Below, piece by piece: positions 15,938 to 23,907 of a DNA stretch of 34,990 bases. The first letter of the stretch is position 1. Each line of letters begins with the position of its first letter. The position numbers and the translations under genes are program-made. The notes beneath the pieces were generated by a model. It was not told the origin of the DNA and made no database searches. It saw only the letters and a list, made by a program, of their open reading frames with translations. This DNA is from an uncultured Pseudomonadota bacterium (lineage in GTDB: Bacteria; Pseudomonadota; Gammaproteobacteria; Xanthomonadales; Wenzhouxiangellaceae), in NCBI GenBank assembly GCA_937138395.1, contig CAKZPB010000014.1, forward strand, positions 1 to 34,990, read 5' to 3'.

Positions 15938-15962
15938 ACGTAATTTTCCTGAGAAATTACGT
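15938..15962 (-). repeat. AT-rich hairpin at the end of fabG
   Basis: ACGTAATTT (15938-15946) and AAATTACGT (15954-15962) are perfect inverted copies around 7 nt. One arm includes the fabG TAA stop. It may slow transcription or protect the 3' end between fabG and acpP; the U-run of a full terminator is missing. Confidence 0.5.
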
Positions 15963-16709
15963 CATATACATTCCGCCGTTTACGTGAATCGTTTGACCTG
16001 TAATGTAGGCAGAAGCGTCTGAACACAACCAGGCAACGGCGTGGGCAATATCGTCAGGCTGGCCCAGCCGGCCAGCAGGTATCGACTGCATCAGCCGCTC
16101 GCGCTGCTGCTCGTCCAGCGCATCGGTCATATCGGTTTCAATAAAGCCGGGGGCGACAATATTGACGGTAATATTCCGAGCCGCAACTTCATGCGCAAGC
16201 GCTCGACTGAAGCCCGACAGACCGGCTTTGGACGCGGCATAGTTGGTCTGGCCCGGATTGCCGCTGTAGCCCACCACCGACCCGATACCGATAATTCTGC
16301 CAAAACGGGCCTTCAGCATGCCGCGCAGACACGCCCGGGACAACCGCATGGCTCCGGTCAGGTTGGTTTCAATGACCTCGCCCCAGGCGTCATCCTTGAG
16401 TCTCATCAACAGCTGATCACGAGTGACAGCCGCATTATTGACCAGGATCTGTGGCGCACTGAATTGCTCGGTGATCACTTGAATCACCTTACTGATACGA
16501 TCGGCATTGCGGACGTCCAGCTCCAGCCCTCGGCCTTTCCCGAGACGATCCGAAATGCCTTGAGCGCCCTGATCACTGGTCGCAGTACCAAACACGACCG
16601 CGCCCTGGCTGGCTAGTTGATCTGCAATAGCTGCGCCGATTCCACGACTGGCGCCAGTAACCAGCGCCACACGATCCTGAAGCTGCCAAGGGCTGTTGGG
16701 CTGATTCAT
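15957..16709 (-). CDS. fabG: 3-oxoacyl-ACP reductase
   Basis: This 250-aa short-chain dehydrogenase reduces 3-oxoacyl-ACP with NADPH. It shows GASRGIG (19-25), NNAA (91-94) and the catalytic S144, Y157 and K161 ([23 protein letters not shown]). [10 protein letters not shown]-like and [16 protein letters not shown] endings are typical. The frame is open 22 codons further upstream, but the ATG at 16709 overlaps the fabD stop (ATGA) and gives the family length, so I chose it. It lies between fabD and acpP. Confidence 0.96.
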   Translation of the reverse strand: MNQPNSPWQLQDRVALVTGASRGIGAAIADQLASQGAVVFGTATSDQGAQGISDRLGKGRGLELDVRNADRISKVIQVITEQFSAPQILVNNAAVTRDQLLMRLKDDAWGEVIETNLTGAMRLSRACLRGMLKARFGRIIGIGSVVGYSGNPGQTNYAASKAGLSGFSRALAHEVAARNITVNIVAPGFIETDMTDALDEQQRERLMQSIPAGRLGQPDDIAHAVAWLCSDASAYITGQTIHVNGGMYMT

Positions 16710-17665
16710 GACTGATCTCCTGATGGCCTGCTTGAAAGCTGATTCAATGTTTGTGGATTGTCCAGCGCGAACCACTCAGCATCCCGGTTGATTCGCTTGC
16801 CCAACCCAGTGAGGATGCGCGCAGGCCCGCATTCCATAAATTGCTGAACACCACGCGCCGACAATGTCTGAATCGTTTCTGTCCAGCGCACGGGTTGGGT
16901 CAGCTGCTGCACAAGCGCACTGCGAATTTGATCGGGCTCAGCGCGTGCCTGGACATCGCAATTATGCAGCACTGGAATCGTTGGCGAAAAAAAATCGATC
17001 TGCTCGAGTGCCTCGCGTAGCGGTTCGGCTGCAGGCGCCATCAAAGCGCTGTGTGACGGGACACTGACTGGCAAACGCATGGCGCGGCGAGCCCCTTGTT
17101 CTTTGCAGGTCTCAATTGCAGTGTCAACGGCAGTACGATGCCCTGCAATCACGATCTGTCCTGGTGAATTGTAGTTGGCCGGCATGACCTGATTCGAGGT
17201 CATGTCGCTGTCTGTAATGGACCGGCAGATTTGTTCGACCTGCTGGTCTTCCAGGCCGAGAATAGCGGCCATGGCGCCTGCCCCCTCGGGCACCGCTTGC
17301 TGCATCAGCTGACCGCGCAGGCGAACAATTCGCAGCGCATCATCAAACGACATGGCTTCGGCTGCAACCAGGGCAGCATATTCACCCAGGCTATGGCCGG
17401 CAAGATACGCCGGACGCGGTGCTTGCAAGCGGCAATACACCCGCCATACGGCAATGTCGGCGACCAGCATCATTGGCTGAGTCCACTCGGTACGATTCAA
17501 GTCCTCGTCAGGCCCTTGCATGGTCAAAGCCCAGCAATCCCGGTCAAGAACCTCGGAAGCGCGATCAAAACTCTGCTGGATTTCAGGCGCAGCTGCGGCC
17601 AGCTCCGACAACATGCCGACAGACTGCGAGCCTTGGCCCGGAAAGATGAACGCGGATTGCGTCAT
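16706..17665 (-). CDS. fabD: Malonyl-CoA:ACP transacylase
   Basis: This 319-aa enzyme loads malonate onto ACP. It shows [11 protein letters not shown] at the N-terminus, the nucleophile S92 in [13 protein letters not shown]117 in RLRGQLMQ, H205 in SVPSHSALM and a C-terminal [15 protein letters not shown]. The CAGGAG ribosome site about 6 nt before the ATG is strong. The stop overlaps the fabG ATG. It lies 75 nt after fabH; that spacer holds no evident terminator. Confidence 0.96.
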   Translation of the reverse strand: MTQSAFIFPGQGSQSVGMLSELAAAAPEIQQSFDRASEVLDRDCWALTMQGPDEDLNRTEWTQPMMLVADIAVWRVYCRLQAPRPAYLAGHSLGEYAALVAAEAMSFDDALRIVRLRGQLMQQAVPEGAGAMAAILGLEDQQVEQICRSITDSDMTSNQVMPANYNSPGQIVIAGHRTAVDTAIETCKEQGARRAMRLPVSVPSHSALMAPAAEPLREALEQIDFFSPTIPVLHNCDVQARAEPDQIRSALVQQLTQPVRWTETIQTLSARGVQQFMECGPARILTGLGKRINRDAEWFALDNPQTLNQLSSRPSGDQS

Positions 17666-17740
17666 GTTGGCTCCTGAAAATTGCTCAAGGTGATTGATGA
17701 ACCGCTGTTGTGCTGAAGAAGGACCGGTAAAAATCCCTGA

Positions 17741-18709
17741 TCAAAAACGTATCAAGGCCGAACCCCAGGTAAATCCACCGCCAAATGCCTCCAGCAATAT
17801 CAGGTCGCCTCGCTTGACCCGGCCCGAGCGGACCGCTTCATCCAGCGCAAGTGGCACCGAGGCAGCTGAGGTGTTGCCGTGCCGATCCACAGTCACAATA
17901 ACCTGGTCCATCGACATGTCCAGCTTGCGGGCAGTTGCCTTGATAATTCGCAGATTGGCCTGGTGCGGAATCAGCCAGTCGAGATCGTGCTTGTCTAGCT
18001 TGTTGTGCGCCAGCGTTTCATCCACGATTCTGCCGAGGGTATTGACGGCAACCTTGAACACCTCATTGCCGCGCATTTGAACTGCAATACCCGCGTTGGG
18101 CGCGGTCGTATCAAACCCCTTGGATATACCGACGTCAACGTTCAACAGGTCGCCATATTTGCCGTTGGCGTGAATATGCGTTGACAGAATGCCTGGCTCC
18201 TCATGCGCCTGAACGACAGCTGCACCGGCGCCATCACCAAACAGCACGCAGGTCGCCCGGTCATTCCAGTCAATGATGCGGGACAGCGTCTCGGTTCCGA
18301 TGACCAACGCGGTTTTGACAGTACCGGCACGGATAAACTGATCGGCGACCGACAACGCATAGATAAAACCGGAACAGGCCGCGTTCAGGTCCATCGCACC
18401 ACATTCTCCGAGCCCAAGACGCTGCTGAACCAGACACGCAGTCGATGGAAAGATCAGATCGGGCGTGGTTGTACCAACCAGCAGCAAATCAATGTCGCCG
18501 GAATCGACGCCTGCAGCCTCGATGGCTTGACGAGCGGCTTCAACTGCAAGATCACCTGAGGTCTGACCCTCGGCTGCGATGCGACGCTCTCGAATACCAC
18601 TGCGATCGCGGATCCATTCATCGGTGGTATCGACGCGCTGTTCCAGCTCGGCATTGGTCAGTATTCGCTCTGGCAGATAGCTGCCGGTACCTAATATTCT
18701 TGTATGCAT
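17741..18709 (-). CDS. fabH: Beta-ketoacyl-ACP synthase III
   Basis: This 322-aa enzyme condenses acetyl-CoA with malonyl-ACP to start fatty-acid synthesis. The catalytic triad is C112 ([11 protein letters not shown]), H249 ([10 protein letters not shown]) and N279 (HGNTSAAS). [15 protein letters not shown] and FGDGAGAAV are also diagnostic. The ribosome site GGAGAA lies in the last codons of plsX, a few nucleotides before this ATG, so expression is coupled to plsX. Confidence 0.97.
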   Translation of the reverse strand: MHTRILGTGSYLPERILTNAELEQRVDTTDEWIRDRSGIRERRIAAEGQTSGDLAVEAARQAIEAAGVDSGDIDLLLVGTTTPDLIFPSTACLVQQRLGLGECGAMDLNAACSGFIYALSVADQFIRAGTVKTALVIGTETLSRIIDWNDRATCVLFGDGAGAAVVQAHEEPGILSTHIHANGKYGDLLNVDVGISKGFDTTAPNAGIAVQMRGNEVFKVAVNTLGRIVDETLAHNKLDKHDLDWLIPHQANLRIIKATARKLDMSMDQVIVTVDRHGNTSAASVPLALDEAVRSGRVKRGDLILLEAFGGGFTWGSALIRF

Positions 18710-18714
18710 TGTTA

Positions 18715-19737
18715 TTATTCTCCTACCCCGCTACCCAGCCAGAGCTGACGTTCCAGCTCGGGCAGCATGCCACGCCTGACCTCCAATGCGGCGAGCCCGA
18801 TGGCCTGGGCCAGGCCAACAGCATCGGCATGAGCATGACTTTTGACAACAATACCATTGATTCCAAGTAGCGATGCGCCGTTGTGCATTCTTGGGTCGTA
18901 ACGCTGTGCAAGCACCTTCATCCTCCGCTGCAGCAGCGGTCGGCGCCACCAGCTGTCTTGCCAGTCCTTGAGGCTATCAAACAGCATGCGGATTGCGCCT
19001 TCGGCCGATTTCAGCAGAATATTTCCTGCAAACCCGTCGCACACGACGACATCGGCTTTGCCCTCAAATACCGAGTGCCCTTCAATGAATCCGACAAAAT
19101 CAAGATCGGAATGACTGAGCCTGCGTGCAGCCTCTCGAATCACGTCCGGGCCCTTGTTGTCCTCCGTGCCAATATTAAGCAGGGCGACACGCGGCCTCGA
19201 TTCAATCAACACCGATACTGCAGCGCTGCCCAATACCGCAAACTCGTAGAGCCGATCAGCGTCAACCCCGATGTTGGCGCCGAGATCCAACACCCAGGTC
19301 TGGCCTTGCCGGACTGGAAAAGCGGTCATCAATGCGGGTCGTTCGATCCCTGGCAACATGCCGAGGCGGGCACGTGCCAGCGCCATCAGCGCGCCGGTAT
19401 TGCCTGCGCTGACCATGGCAGCAGCCTGCTCCGACTCCATCGCTCGGGCCATACTCGAACGTTGAGCCATGCGCAGTGCCCGAGCCGGGCTCGAGTCCAT
19501 GGGCACGACATCCGGACAATCCGTCGCTTCAAGCCGATCGAGCTGTTCCGGCAAACAGTGCTTGAGCGCGGGTTCAAGTCGATGCTGCTGACCGAAAATC
19601 TGGATTCTGAGCGCAGGGTCCTGAGCCAAAGCGATAGTGCTGGCCTCGACGGCCAGGACGGGGTCAAAATCAGCACCCATACAGTCAACGGCTATGGTCA
19701 ACGTGTTCTCAACAGGGGATGCTTTGGTTTCAGGCAC
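18715..19737 (-). CDS. plsX: Phosphate acyltransferase PlsX
   Basis: This 340-aa enzyme makes acyl-phosphate from acyl-ACP for phospholipid synthesis. The family opening [13 protein letters not shown] (about 14-26), [69 protein letters not shown] and [12 protein letters not shown] are present. The start is a GTG at 19737 after a G-rich run; a TTG about 11 codons in (TIAV...) is the alternative, since many PlsX proteins start near that strand. The enzyme is peripheral at the inner membrane. It follows rpmF by 131 nt with nothing recognisable between, and precedes fabH by 5 nt. Confidence 0.94.
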   Translation of the reverse strand: MPETKASPVENTLTIAVDCMGADFDPVLAVEASTIALAQDPALRIQIFGQQHRLEPALKHCLPEQLDRLEATDCPDVVPMDSSPARALRMAQRSSMARAMESEQAAAMVSAGNTGALMALARARLGMLPGIERPALMTAFPVRQGQTWVLDLGANIGVDADRLYEFAVLGSAAVSVLIESRPRVALLNIGTEDNKGPDVIREAARRLSHSDLDFVGFIEGHSVFEGKADVVVCDGFAGNILLKSAEGAIRMLFDSLKDWQDSWWRRPLLQRRMKVLAQRYDPRMHNGASLLGINGIVVKSHAHADAVGLAQAIGLAALEVRRGMLPELERQLWLGSGVGE

Positions 19738-19868
19738 AGAAATACCCCCCGCAGCAGGGATCGATCAAGAAAGGGAACGGTTCATTTCCGGCCAGTCAGC
19801 CTCGACCGGAGCTGGACCTGGCGATGCGGACTTGCTGGAGAAATCCACACCGGATCATCAAATAGCGC

Positions 19869-20072
19869 TTAATCCAGCTCTTCGTCGTCGATGATTTCTT
19901 CAGCGACTTCGATCACCTGCCGACCGCGATAAAACCCTTCCGCGCTGACATGATGACGGCGATGGATTTCACCCGTGGTTGATTCTTCCGACAGCGTTGG
20001 ACCGCTCAGGCTGTCGTGCGAGCGGCGCATTCCACGACGTGATGGTGTTTTTCGACTCTTTTGTACGGCCAT
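19869..20072 (-). CDS. rpmF: 50S ribosomal protein L32 with acidic tail
   Basis: This 67-aa L32 is of the cysteine-free type ([21 protein letters not shown], then [21 protein letters not shown]). The body aligns with the 57-residue E. coli protein, but the C-terminus continues with about a dozen mostly acidic residues ([13 protein letters not shown]), which is longer and more negative than the E. coli form. It lies between yceD and plsX, the conserved place that links ribosome and lipid synthesis. Confidence 0.96.
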   Translation of the reverse strand: MAVQKSRKTPSRRGMRRSHDSLSGPTLSEESTTGEIHRRHHVSAEGFYRGRQVIEVAEEIIDDEELD

Positions 20073-20105
20073 AGTGGCATCCTCTAATCCAGTGCTTCAA
20101 ATAGT

Positions 20106-20648
20106 TCATCGTTTGCGCAATTCGGCAAGCGCTGCAAACGGATTGTCTTCGTTCTGCTCAGGCGGCTGTTGTTCGAAATCTTCAGTCGCCTCAACGGGTT
20201 CTGTGTTCGGATCGAGTGGAACAATCGGCAGCGCCAGAATTAATTCATCTTCAATCAATTCCATCAACTTCAGCTTCCCATCTGGACAAACCTTGGGTTC
20301 GAGGTCTTCCGAAATCGAACTCAGCGCACTTTCGGACTCGATGACGACCAGCGAACTGGCCGAACGAATCGGCTGCCAGTAGCGCTTCAAGCTGCGCTGG
20401 CAAAGCATCGGCACCTGCCCATTCAATTCGCAATCAACCCGCACGTTGCGCTGCTCATCGCGCCAGAACTGAACGTCAAAATTCATCGGCTCGATATCGA
20501 CACCGTCCGTACCATCCTCTTCTGCATGAGGCATGTCCAGCAGGTCGACCACACGAGTCATGGCTTTGACTGGCATACTGCCGATAATCTGGCGGCGTGC
20601 CTGTGCCGCTCGTTCCGGCTGTATCCAATCGGGATAATCGCGCGACAT
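20106..20648 (-). CDS. yceD: YceD / DUF177 family protein (23S rRNA accumulation protein)
   Basis: This 180-aa DUF177 protein has the family cysteine pair C73 and C83 (VDCELNGQVPMLCQRSL), the acidic strand ELIEDELILALPIVP and the end motif NPFAALAELRKR. In E. coli, YceD is reported to affect 23S rRNA accumulation. The gene is first in the long minus-strand cluster, 33 nt before rpmF. Its ATG lies 8 nt after a TATACT box and has no ribosome site, so a leaderless mRNA is likely. Confidence 0.92.
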   Translation of the reverse strand: MSRDYPDWIQPERAAQARRQIIGSMPVKAMTRVVDLLDMPHAEEDGTDGVDIEPMNFDVQFWRDEQRNVRVDCELNGQVPMLCQRSLKRYWQPIRSASSLVVIESESALSSISEDLEPKVCPDGKLKLMELIEDELILALPIVPLDPNTEPVEATEDFEQQPPEQNEDNPFAALAELRKR

Positions 20649-20656
20649 AGCCGGCT

Positions 20657-20665
20657 AGTATAGCA
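20657..20665 (-). promoter_or_regulatory. Extended -10 promoter of yceD (and the rpmF-fab cluster)
   Basis: The minus strand reads TGCTATACT here, identical to the element before the TrhA-like gene. TTGAAT lies 15 nt upstream of the -10 hexamer, a short-spaced -35. The predicted start falls 0-2 nt from the yceD ATG at 20648. Confidence 0.6.
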
Positions 20666-20702
20666 GTTTTTGAGTTTATTCAATACCTGTCAGGCATCAG
20701 AA

Positions 20703-21404
20703 ATGAACCGGACCATCATGCGAGCAACAGCCATGCAGATGCGCAGGACCGCCGACGCTAGCGCAACAGACACGCCAACAGTCATTCTGGCCTCGGGCTC
20801 ACGATATCGTGGTGAATTGCTGAAGCGCCTGGGCCTGGAGTTCACGACTCAGCCTGCCAACATCGACGAGACCCCAAAACCGTCCGAGCCGGGCAAGACC
20901 CTGGCGTCAAGACTGTCGTTGGAAAAAGCGCGTCATGTATCGCTCGAACATTCGGAGTCGCTGGTCATCGGCGCCGATCAGGTGGCCGTGATTCTGAATG
21001 CAGCCGGCACTGCTACGACCCCCCAGCCCAACCCAGCGAATTCTGAGTCATCCCCTGAAATGCTGCTCGGCAAGCCCGGAAATCACGAACGGGCCACCGG
21101 CCAGCTCAAGGCCATGCGCGGCAGGACTGTGATGTATTACTCGGGCCTGGCCATGCTTGGGCCGGGTGTCGAGCGCATCGAGGTCGTGCCCACTCGGCTG
21201 CAGATGCGTAACTACAGCGATGATGAGATCCAACGCTATCTGGAACATGACCAACCCTGGGATTGTGCAGGCAGCATGCGTTCGGAATCATTGGGCATCA
21301 GTCTCGTCAGTGAGCTGAGCAGCCGCGACCCATCTGCGCTGATCGGACTGCCATTGATCGTGCTCAGCCAGTGGCTGCGCGCGTCCGGCTTCAGCATCCC
21401 GTAA
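20703..21404 (+). CDS. Maf/YceF-type nucleotide pyrophosphatase with insertion
   Basis: Maf-family house-cleaning nucleotide pyrophosphatase; the YceF branch hydrolyses m7GTP. Visible are TVILASGSRYRGELLKRLGLEF, IGADQVAV, GKPGNHERATGQLKAMRGR and CAGSMRSESLGISLV, which resembles the GSFKSEGLGITLF of YceF. Between DQVAV and LGKPG there are roughly 20 extra residues (AAGTATTPQPNPANSESSP) where typical proteins have a short turn. The start is uncertain: ATGs at 20703, 20718, 20733 and 20739 are in frame and none has a strong ribosome site. I use 20703 (233 aa). It diverges from yceD, consistent with the usual maf-yceD neighbourhood. Confidence 0.88.
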   Translation: MNRTIMRATAMQMRRTADASATDTPTVILASGSRYRGELLKRLGLEFTTQPANIDETPKPSEPGKTLASRLSLEKARHVSLEHSESLVIGADQVAVILNAAGTATTPQPNPANSESSPEMLLGKPGNHERATGQLKAMRGRTVMYYSGLAMLGPGVERIEVVPTRLQMRNYSDDEIQRYLEHDQPWDCAGSMRSESLGISLVSELSSRDPSALIGLPLIVLSQWLRASGFSIP

Positions 21405-21493
21405 TCGCAATCAACTCAGGCCCTGAATCGCCAGCAGCTCCTTGCCGGCATGAACCCTTGCGCGGAATTCAAGGTCAGACGATAGTCTGTACC

Positions 21494-21502
21494 TGATAAA
21501 AT
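21494..21502 (+). promoter_or_regulatory. Extended -10 element before the fadJ-like gene
   Basis: TGATAAAAT is an extended -10. The dyad CAGAC-GATA-GTCTG (21476-21489) covers the -35 zone. The predicted start is near 21509, leaving about 27 nt to the ATG at 21536. Confidence 0.4.
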
Positions 21503-21535
21503 TGACGATTGATCCGAAGCATGGAGCTCGACCGA

Positions 21536-23824
21536 ATGGCTGCAACCGCCGCTGACACGCAACCCAACCAAACCTTCAAGCATTGGCGCCTTGAGCATGA
21601 TCAGGATGACATTGCCTGGCTGTATATCGATCGAGCCGATGAGAACGTCAACAGCTTGAGCAGTGAAGTGCTCGGTGAGTTGGATGACCTTGTCAGTCAA
21701 TTCGAAAGCCAATCACCGAAAGGGCTGGTATTGATGTCAGGCAAATCCCGCCAATTTATTGTTGGCGCTGACGTGCGTGAATTCGATGCCACCAAGGACG
21801 TGTCGGTCTTGCAAGATGGAATCCGTCGGGTGCATACCCTATTCGAGCGCATTGAAAAGCTGAGTTTCCCCAAAGTCGTCGCGTTCGAAGGCTATTGCCT
21901 CGGTGGCGGCCTTGAACTGGCACTGTGCTTTGATTGGCGCATCGCGCTGGATGTGGACCATACCCGAATCGGGTTTCCCGAAGTCAACCTCGGCATTTAT
22001 CCGGGCTATGGCGGATCGGGCCGTTCGATTACCGCCATGGGTGGACTGAAAGCCATGGAGATTATGCTGACTGGCCGCATGCTGCGGGCGCGTCAGGCCC
22101 GGAGCCTGGGCACCATCGACCAGGTGGTCAGTCCGCACGGCTCACTGCGCTGGGCCGCTCGGCGTGCTGTATTGAAAAAACGCAAGCATCAACTCAAAGG
22201 CGTGACCGCCAAACTCTCGACGTTTGGACCGGCCCGCAAATTCCTTGCCGGACAGATGCGCAAACAAACACGCCGCAAAGCACGACCGGAACACTATCCA
22301 GCCCCGTATCGCCTGATCGATGAATTCGAAGCGCATGGCGACTCCCAGCACCAGATGATTCGTGCTGAAGCCGAGAATATTCCCGAGCTGCTGGTCGGCG
22401 ATACATCCACCAATCTGCGTCGTGTTTTCCGATTGATGGAGCTGTTGAAAGCACAAGGCAAGCGCAGTTCATTCAAGGCCAAGCGTGTCCACGTCATCGG
22501 CGCCGGTGTCATGGGAGGCGACATCGCGGCCTGGTGTGCCCTGCGTGGCCTGGAAGTCACGCTCCAAGATCGGGAAATGAAATATATCGAACCGGCCATG
22601 AAGCGCGCGGCCGGCCTGTTCAAGAAAAAATTGAAAAAACCGCCAGCCATTGCAGCAGCCAAAACTCGCCTGCGTGCGGACGTCGACGGCGAAGGCATTT
22701 CCAGGGCTGATGTGATCATCGAAGCCATCTTCGAAAACCGCGAAGCCAAACGTGAACTGCTGAAAGGGTTGAACGATCGGGTGCAGGACCATGCCATCAT
22801 CGCGACCAATACATCGGCGATTCCGCTGGATGAACTGTCCGATGTGCTGGAGGATCCAAGTCGGTTGATCGGGCTTCATTTCTTCAATCCAGTGCCGAAA
22901 ATGCCGCTGGTCGAAGTGGTACTGGACCCTAAATCAGATCCGGACCGGGTCAACGATGGCTGCAGCTTTGCTTCACAGATCGGCAAATACGCATTGCCGG
23001 TCACTTCAACACCCGGCTTTCTGGTCAATCGCGTGTTGGTTCCTTATATGTACAAAGCCATGGTCATGCATCGCGACGGCATTCCCAAAGAGGCGCTCGA
23101 TAAAGCCGCAGTCCAGTTCGGCATGCCCATGGGGCCGGTCGAGTTGGTCGATACGGTTGGGCTTGACGTCGGCCTCGGTGTGATTGGAACACTGATGGGC
23201 GACGAAGCCGGTGAAGATCGAAAAGTGCTGGAAAGCATGGTCAAGGCCGGCAAGCTTGGCAAGAAGTCCGGCGAAGGCTTCTACAAATGGGAAAAAGGCA
23301 AACCCGTCAAGGACAAGGATGCGCATCAGGGGCAAAACCTGGCCGAACTGGCCCAGCAATTGCTTCAGCCCTACCTGGATGAATGCCAGGCTTGCTTGAA
23401 AGACCAGGTCGTGGAAGATGCTGACCTGCTGGATGCCGGCATGATTTTCGGCACCGGCTTTGCGCCATTCCGTGGCGGTCCCATGCACTATCTGGATTCC
23501 CTGGATCATGCGGATAATCAGACAAAGCCCGCTACCGGGTCGGTGACCGCTATCGAAAACAATCAGACACAGAAAGCATCGGCTGATTCAGAAGCTGAAA
23601 CACCCGAACGCGCGCCCTCATCAGGCAAGTCCGACAGCAAGAAAACCGCAAAGAAAAAATCGTCGAAGAAAAAATCCAGCAAGAAAGGCACAAAGAAGAA
23701 GAAAAGCAGCAAGAAAAAAACAGCCGGGAAAGCGGCCAAGAAAACTGAAAGCAAGGCTGCCGAGAACAACAAGCAGGATGCGCCGAGCGCGCCTGATTCG
23801 AATAAAGGCAACAGCAGCGACTAG
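21536..23824 (+). CDS. fadJ: Fatty-acid oxidation complex alpha subunit (FadJ/FadB-like) with Lys-rich tail
   Basis: This 762-aa two-function enzyme combines enoyl-CoA hydratase and L-3-hydroxyacyl-CoA dehydrogenase. The hydratase domain (about 15-290) has FIVGADVREFD, LGGGLELALCFDW and GFPEVNLGIYPGYGG, containing both catalytic glutamates. The dehydrogenase domain has the NAD motif VIGAGVMGGDIAAW (near nt 22,500), HFFNPVPKMPLVEVV with the catalytic His, and a C-terminal dehydrogenase repeat ending FGTGFAPFRGGPMHYLDSL. An extra tail of about 90 residues follows, with about two dozen lysines in KKK/SS blocks. The start is ATG 21536 with GGAG 9 nt upstream; ATG 21521 and TTG 21509 are in-frame alternatives. 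The thiolase gene follows. FadJ versus FadB cannot be settled by eye. Confidence 0.92.
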   Translation: MAATAADTQPNQTFKHWRLEHDQDDIAWLYIDRADENVNSLSSEVLGELDDLVSQFESQSPKGLVLMSGKSRQFIVGADVREFDATKDVSVLQDGIRRVHTLFERIEKLSFPKVVAFEGYCLGGGLELALCFDWRIALDVDHTRIGFPEVNLGIYPGYGGSGRSITAMGGLKAMEIMLTGRMLRARQARSLGTIDQVVSPHGSLRWAARRAVLKKRKHQLKGVTAKLSTFGPARKFLAGQMRKQTRRKARPEHYPAPYRLIDEFEAHGDSQHQMIRAEAENIPELLVGDTSTNLRRVFRLMELLKAQGKRSSFKAKRVHVIGAGVMGGDIAAWCALRGLEVTLQDREMKYIEPAMKRAAGLFKKKLKKPPAIAAAKTRLRADVDGEGISRADVIIEAIFENREAKRELLKGLNDRVQDHAIIATNTSAIPLDELSDVLEDPSRLIGLHFFNPVPKMPLVEVVLDPKSDPDRVNDGCSFASQIGKYALPVTSTPGFLVNRVLVPYMYKAMVMHRDGIPKEALDKAAVQFGMPMGPVELVDTVGLDVGLGVIGTLMGDEAGEDRKVLESMVKAGKLGKKSGEGFYKWEKGKPVKDKDAHQGQNLAELAQQLLQPYLDECQACLKDQVVEDADLLDAGMIFGTGFAPFRGGPMHYLDSLDHADNQTKPATGSVTAIENNQTQKASADSEAETPERAPSSGKSDSKKTAKKKSSKKKSSKKGTKKKKSSKKKTAGKAAKKTESKAAENNKQDAPSAPDSNKGNSSD

Positions 23825-23860
23825 CCTGTCGGACTCGCCATACACGTAATTGAATTCACT

Positions 23861-23883
23861 GTTGCAGCCCTGATGGCTGCAGC
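23861..23883 (+). repeat. Hairpin between the two beta-oxidation genes
   Basis: TGCAGCC-CTGAT-GGCTGCA (23863-23881) is a perfect 7-bp stem, extended by one G-U and one G-C pair to 23861-23883. It is followed by an A-run and the GGAGG ribosome site of the thiolase. The A-run rules out a plus-strand terminator. An mRNA stability or translation-control hairpin is possible. Confidence 0.55.
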
Positions 23884-23907
23884 AAAAAAATCGGAGGACC
23901 CACCAAC

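Noticed and set aside
16710-16775. N-terminal extension of fabG
   Set aside because: It lies inside fabD. The ATG at 16709 overlaps the fabD stop and gives the standard protein.
18883-19872. Plus-strand open frame of 329 codons opposite plsX
   Set aside because: The minus-strand PlsX motifs are intact and the plus reading has no recognisable protein features.
23638-23765. Lysine-rich tail of FadJ as a frameshift artefact
   Set aside because: The frame stays open with Ala/Pro/Ser/Lys composition to a normal stop, 83 nt before the next gene. It looks like a true extension.
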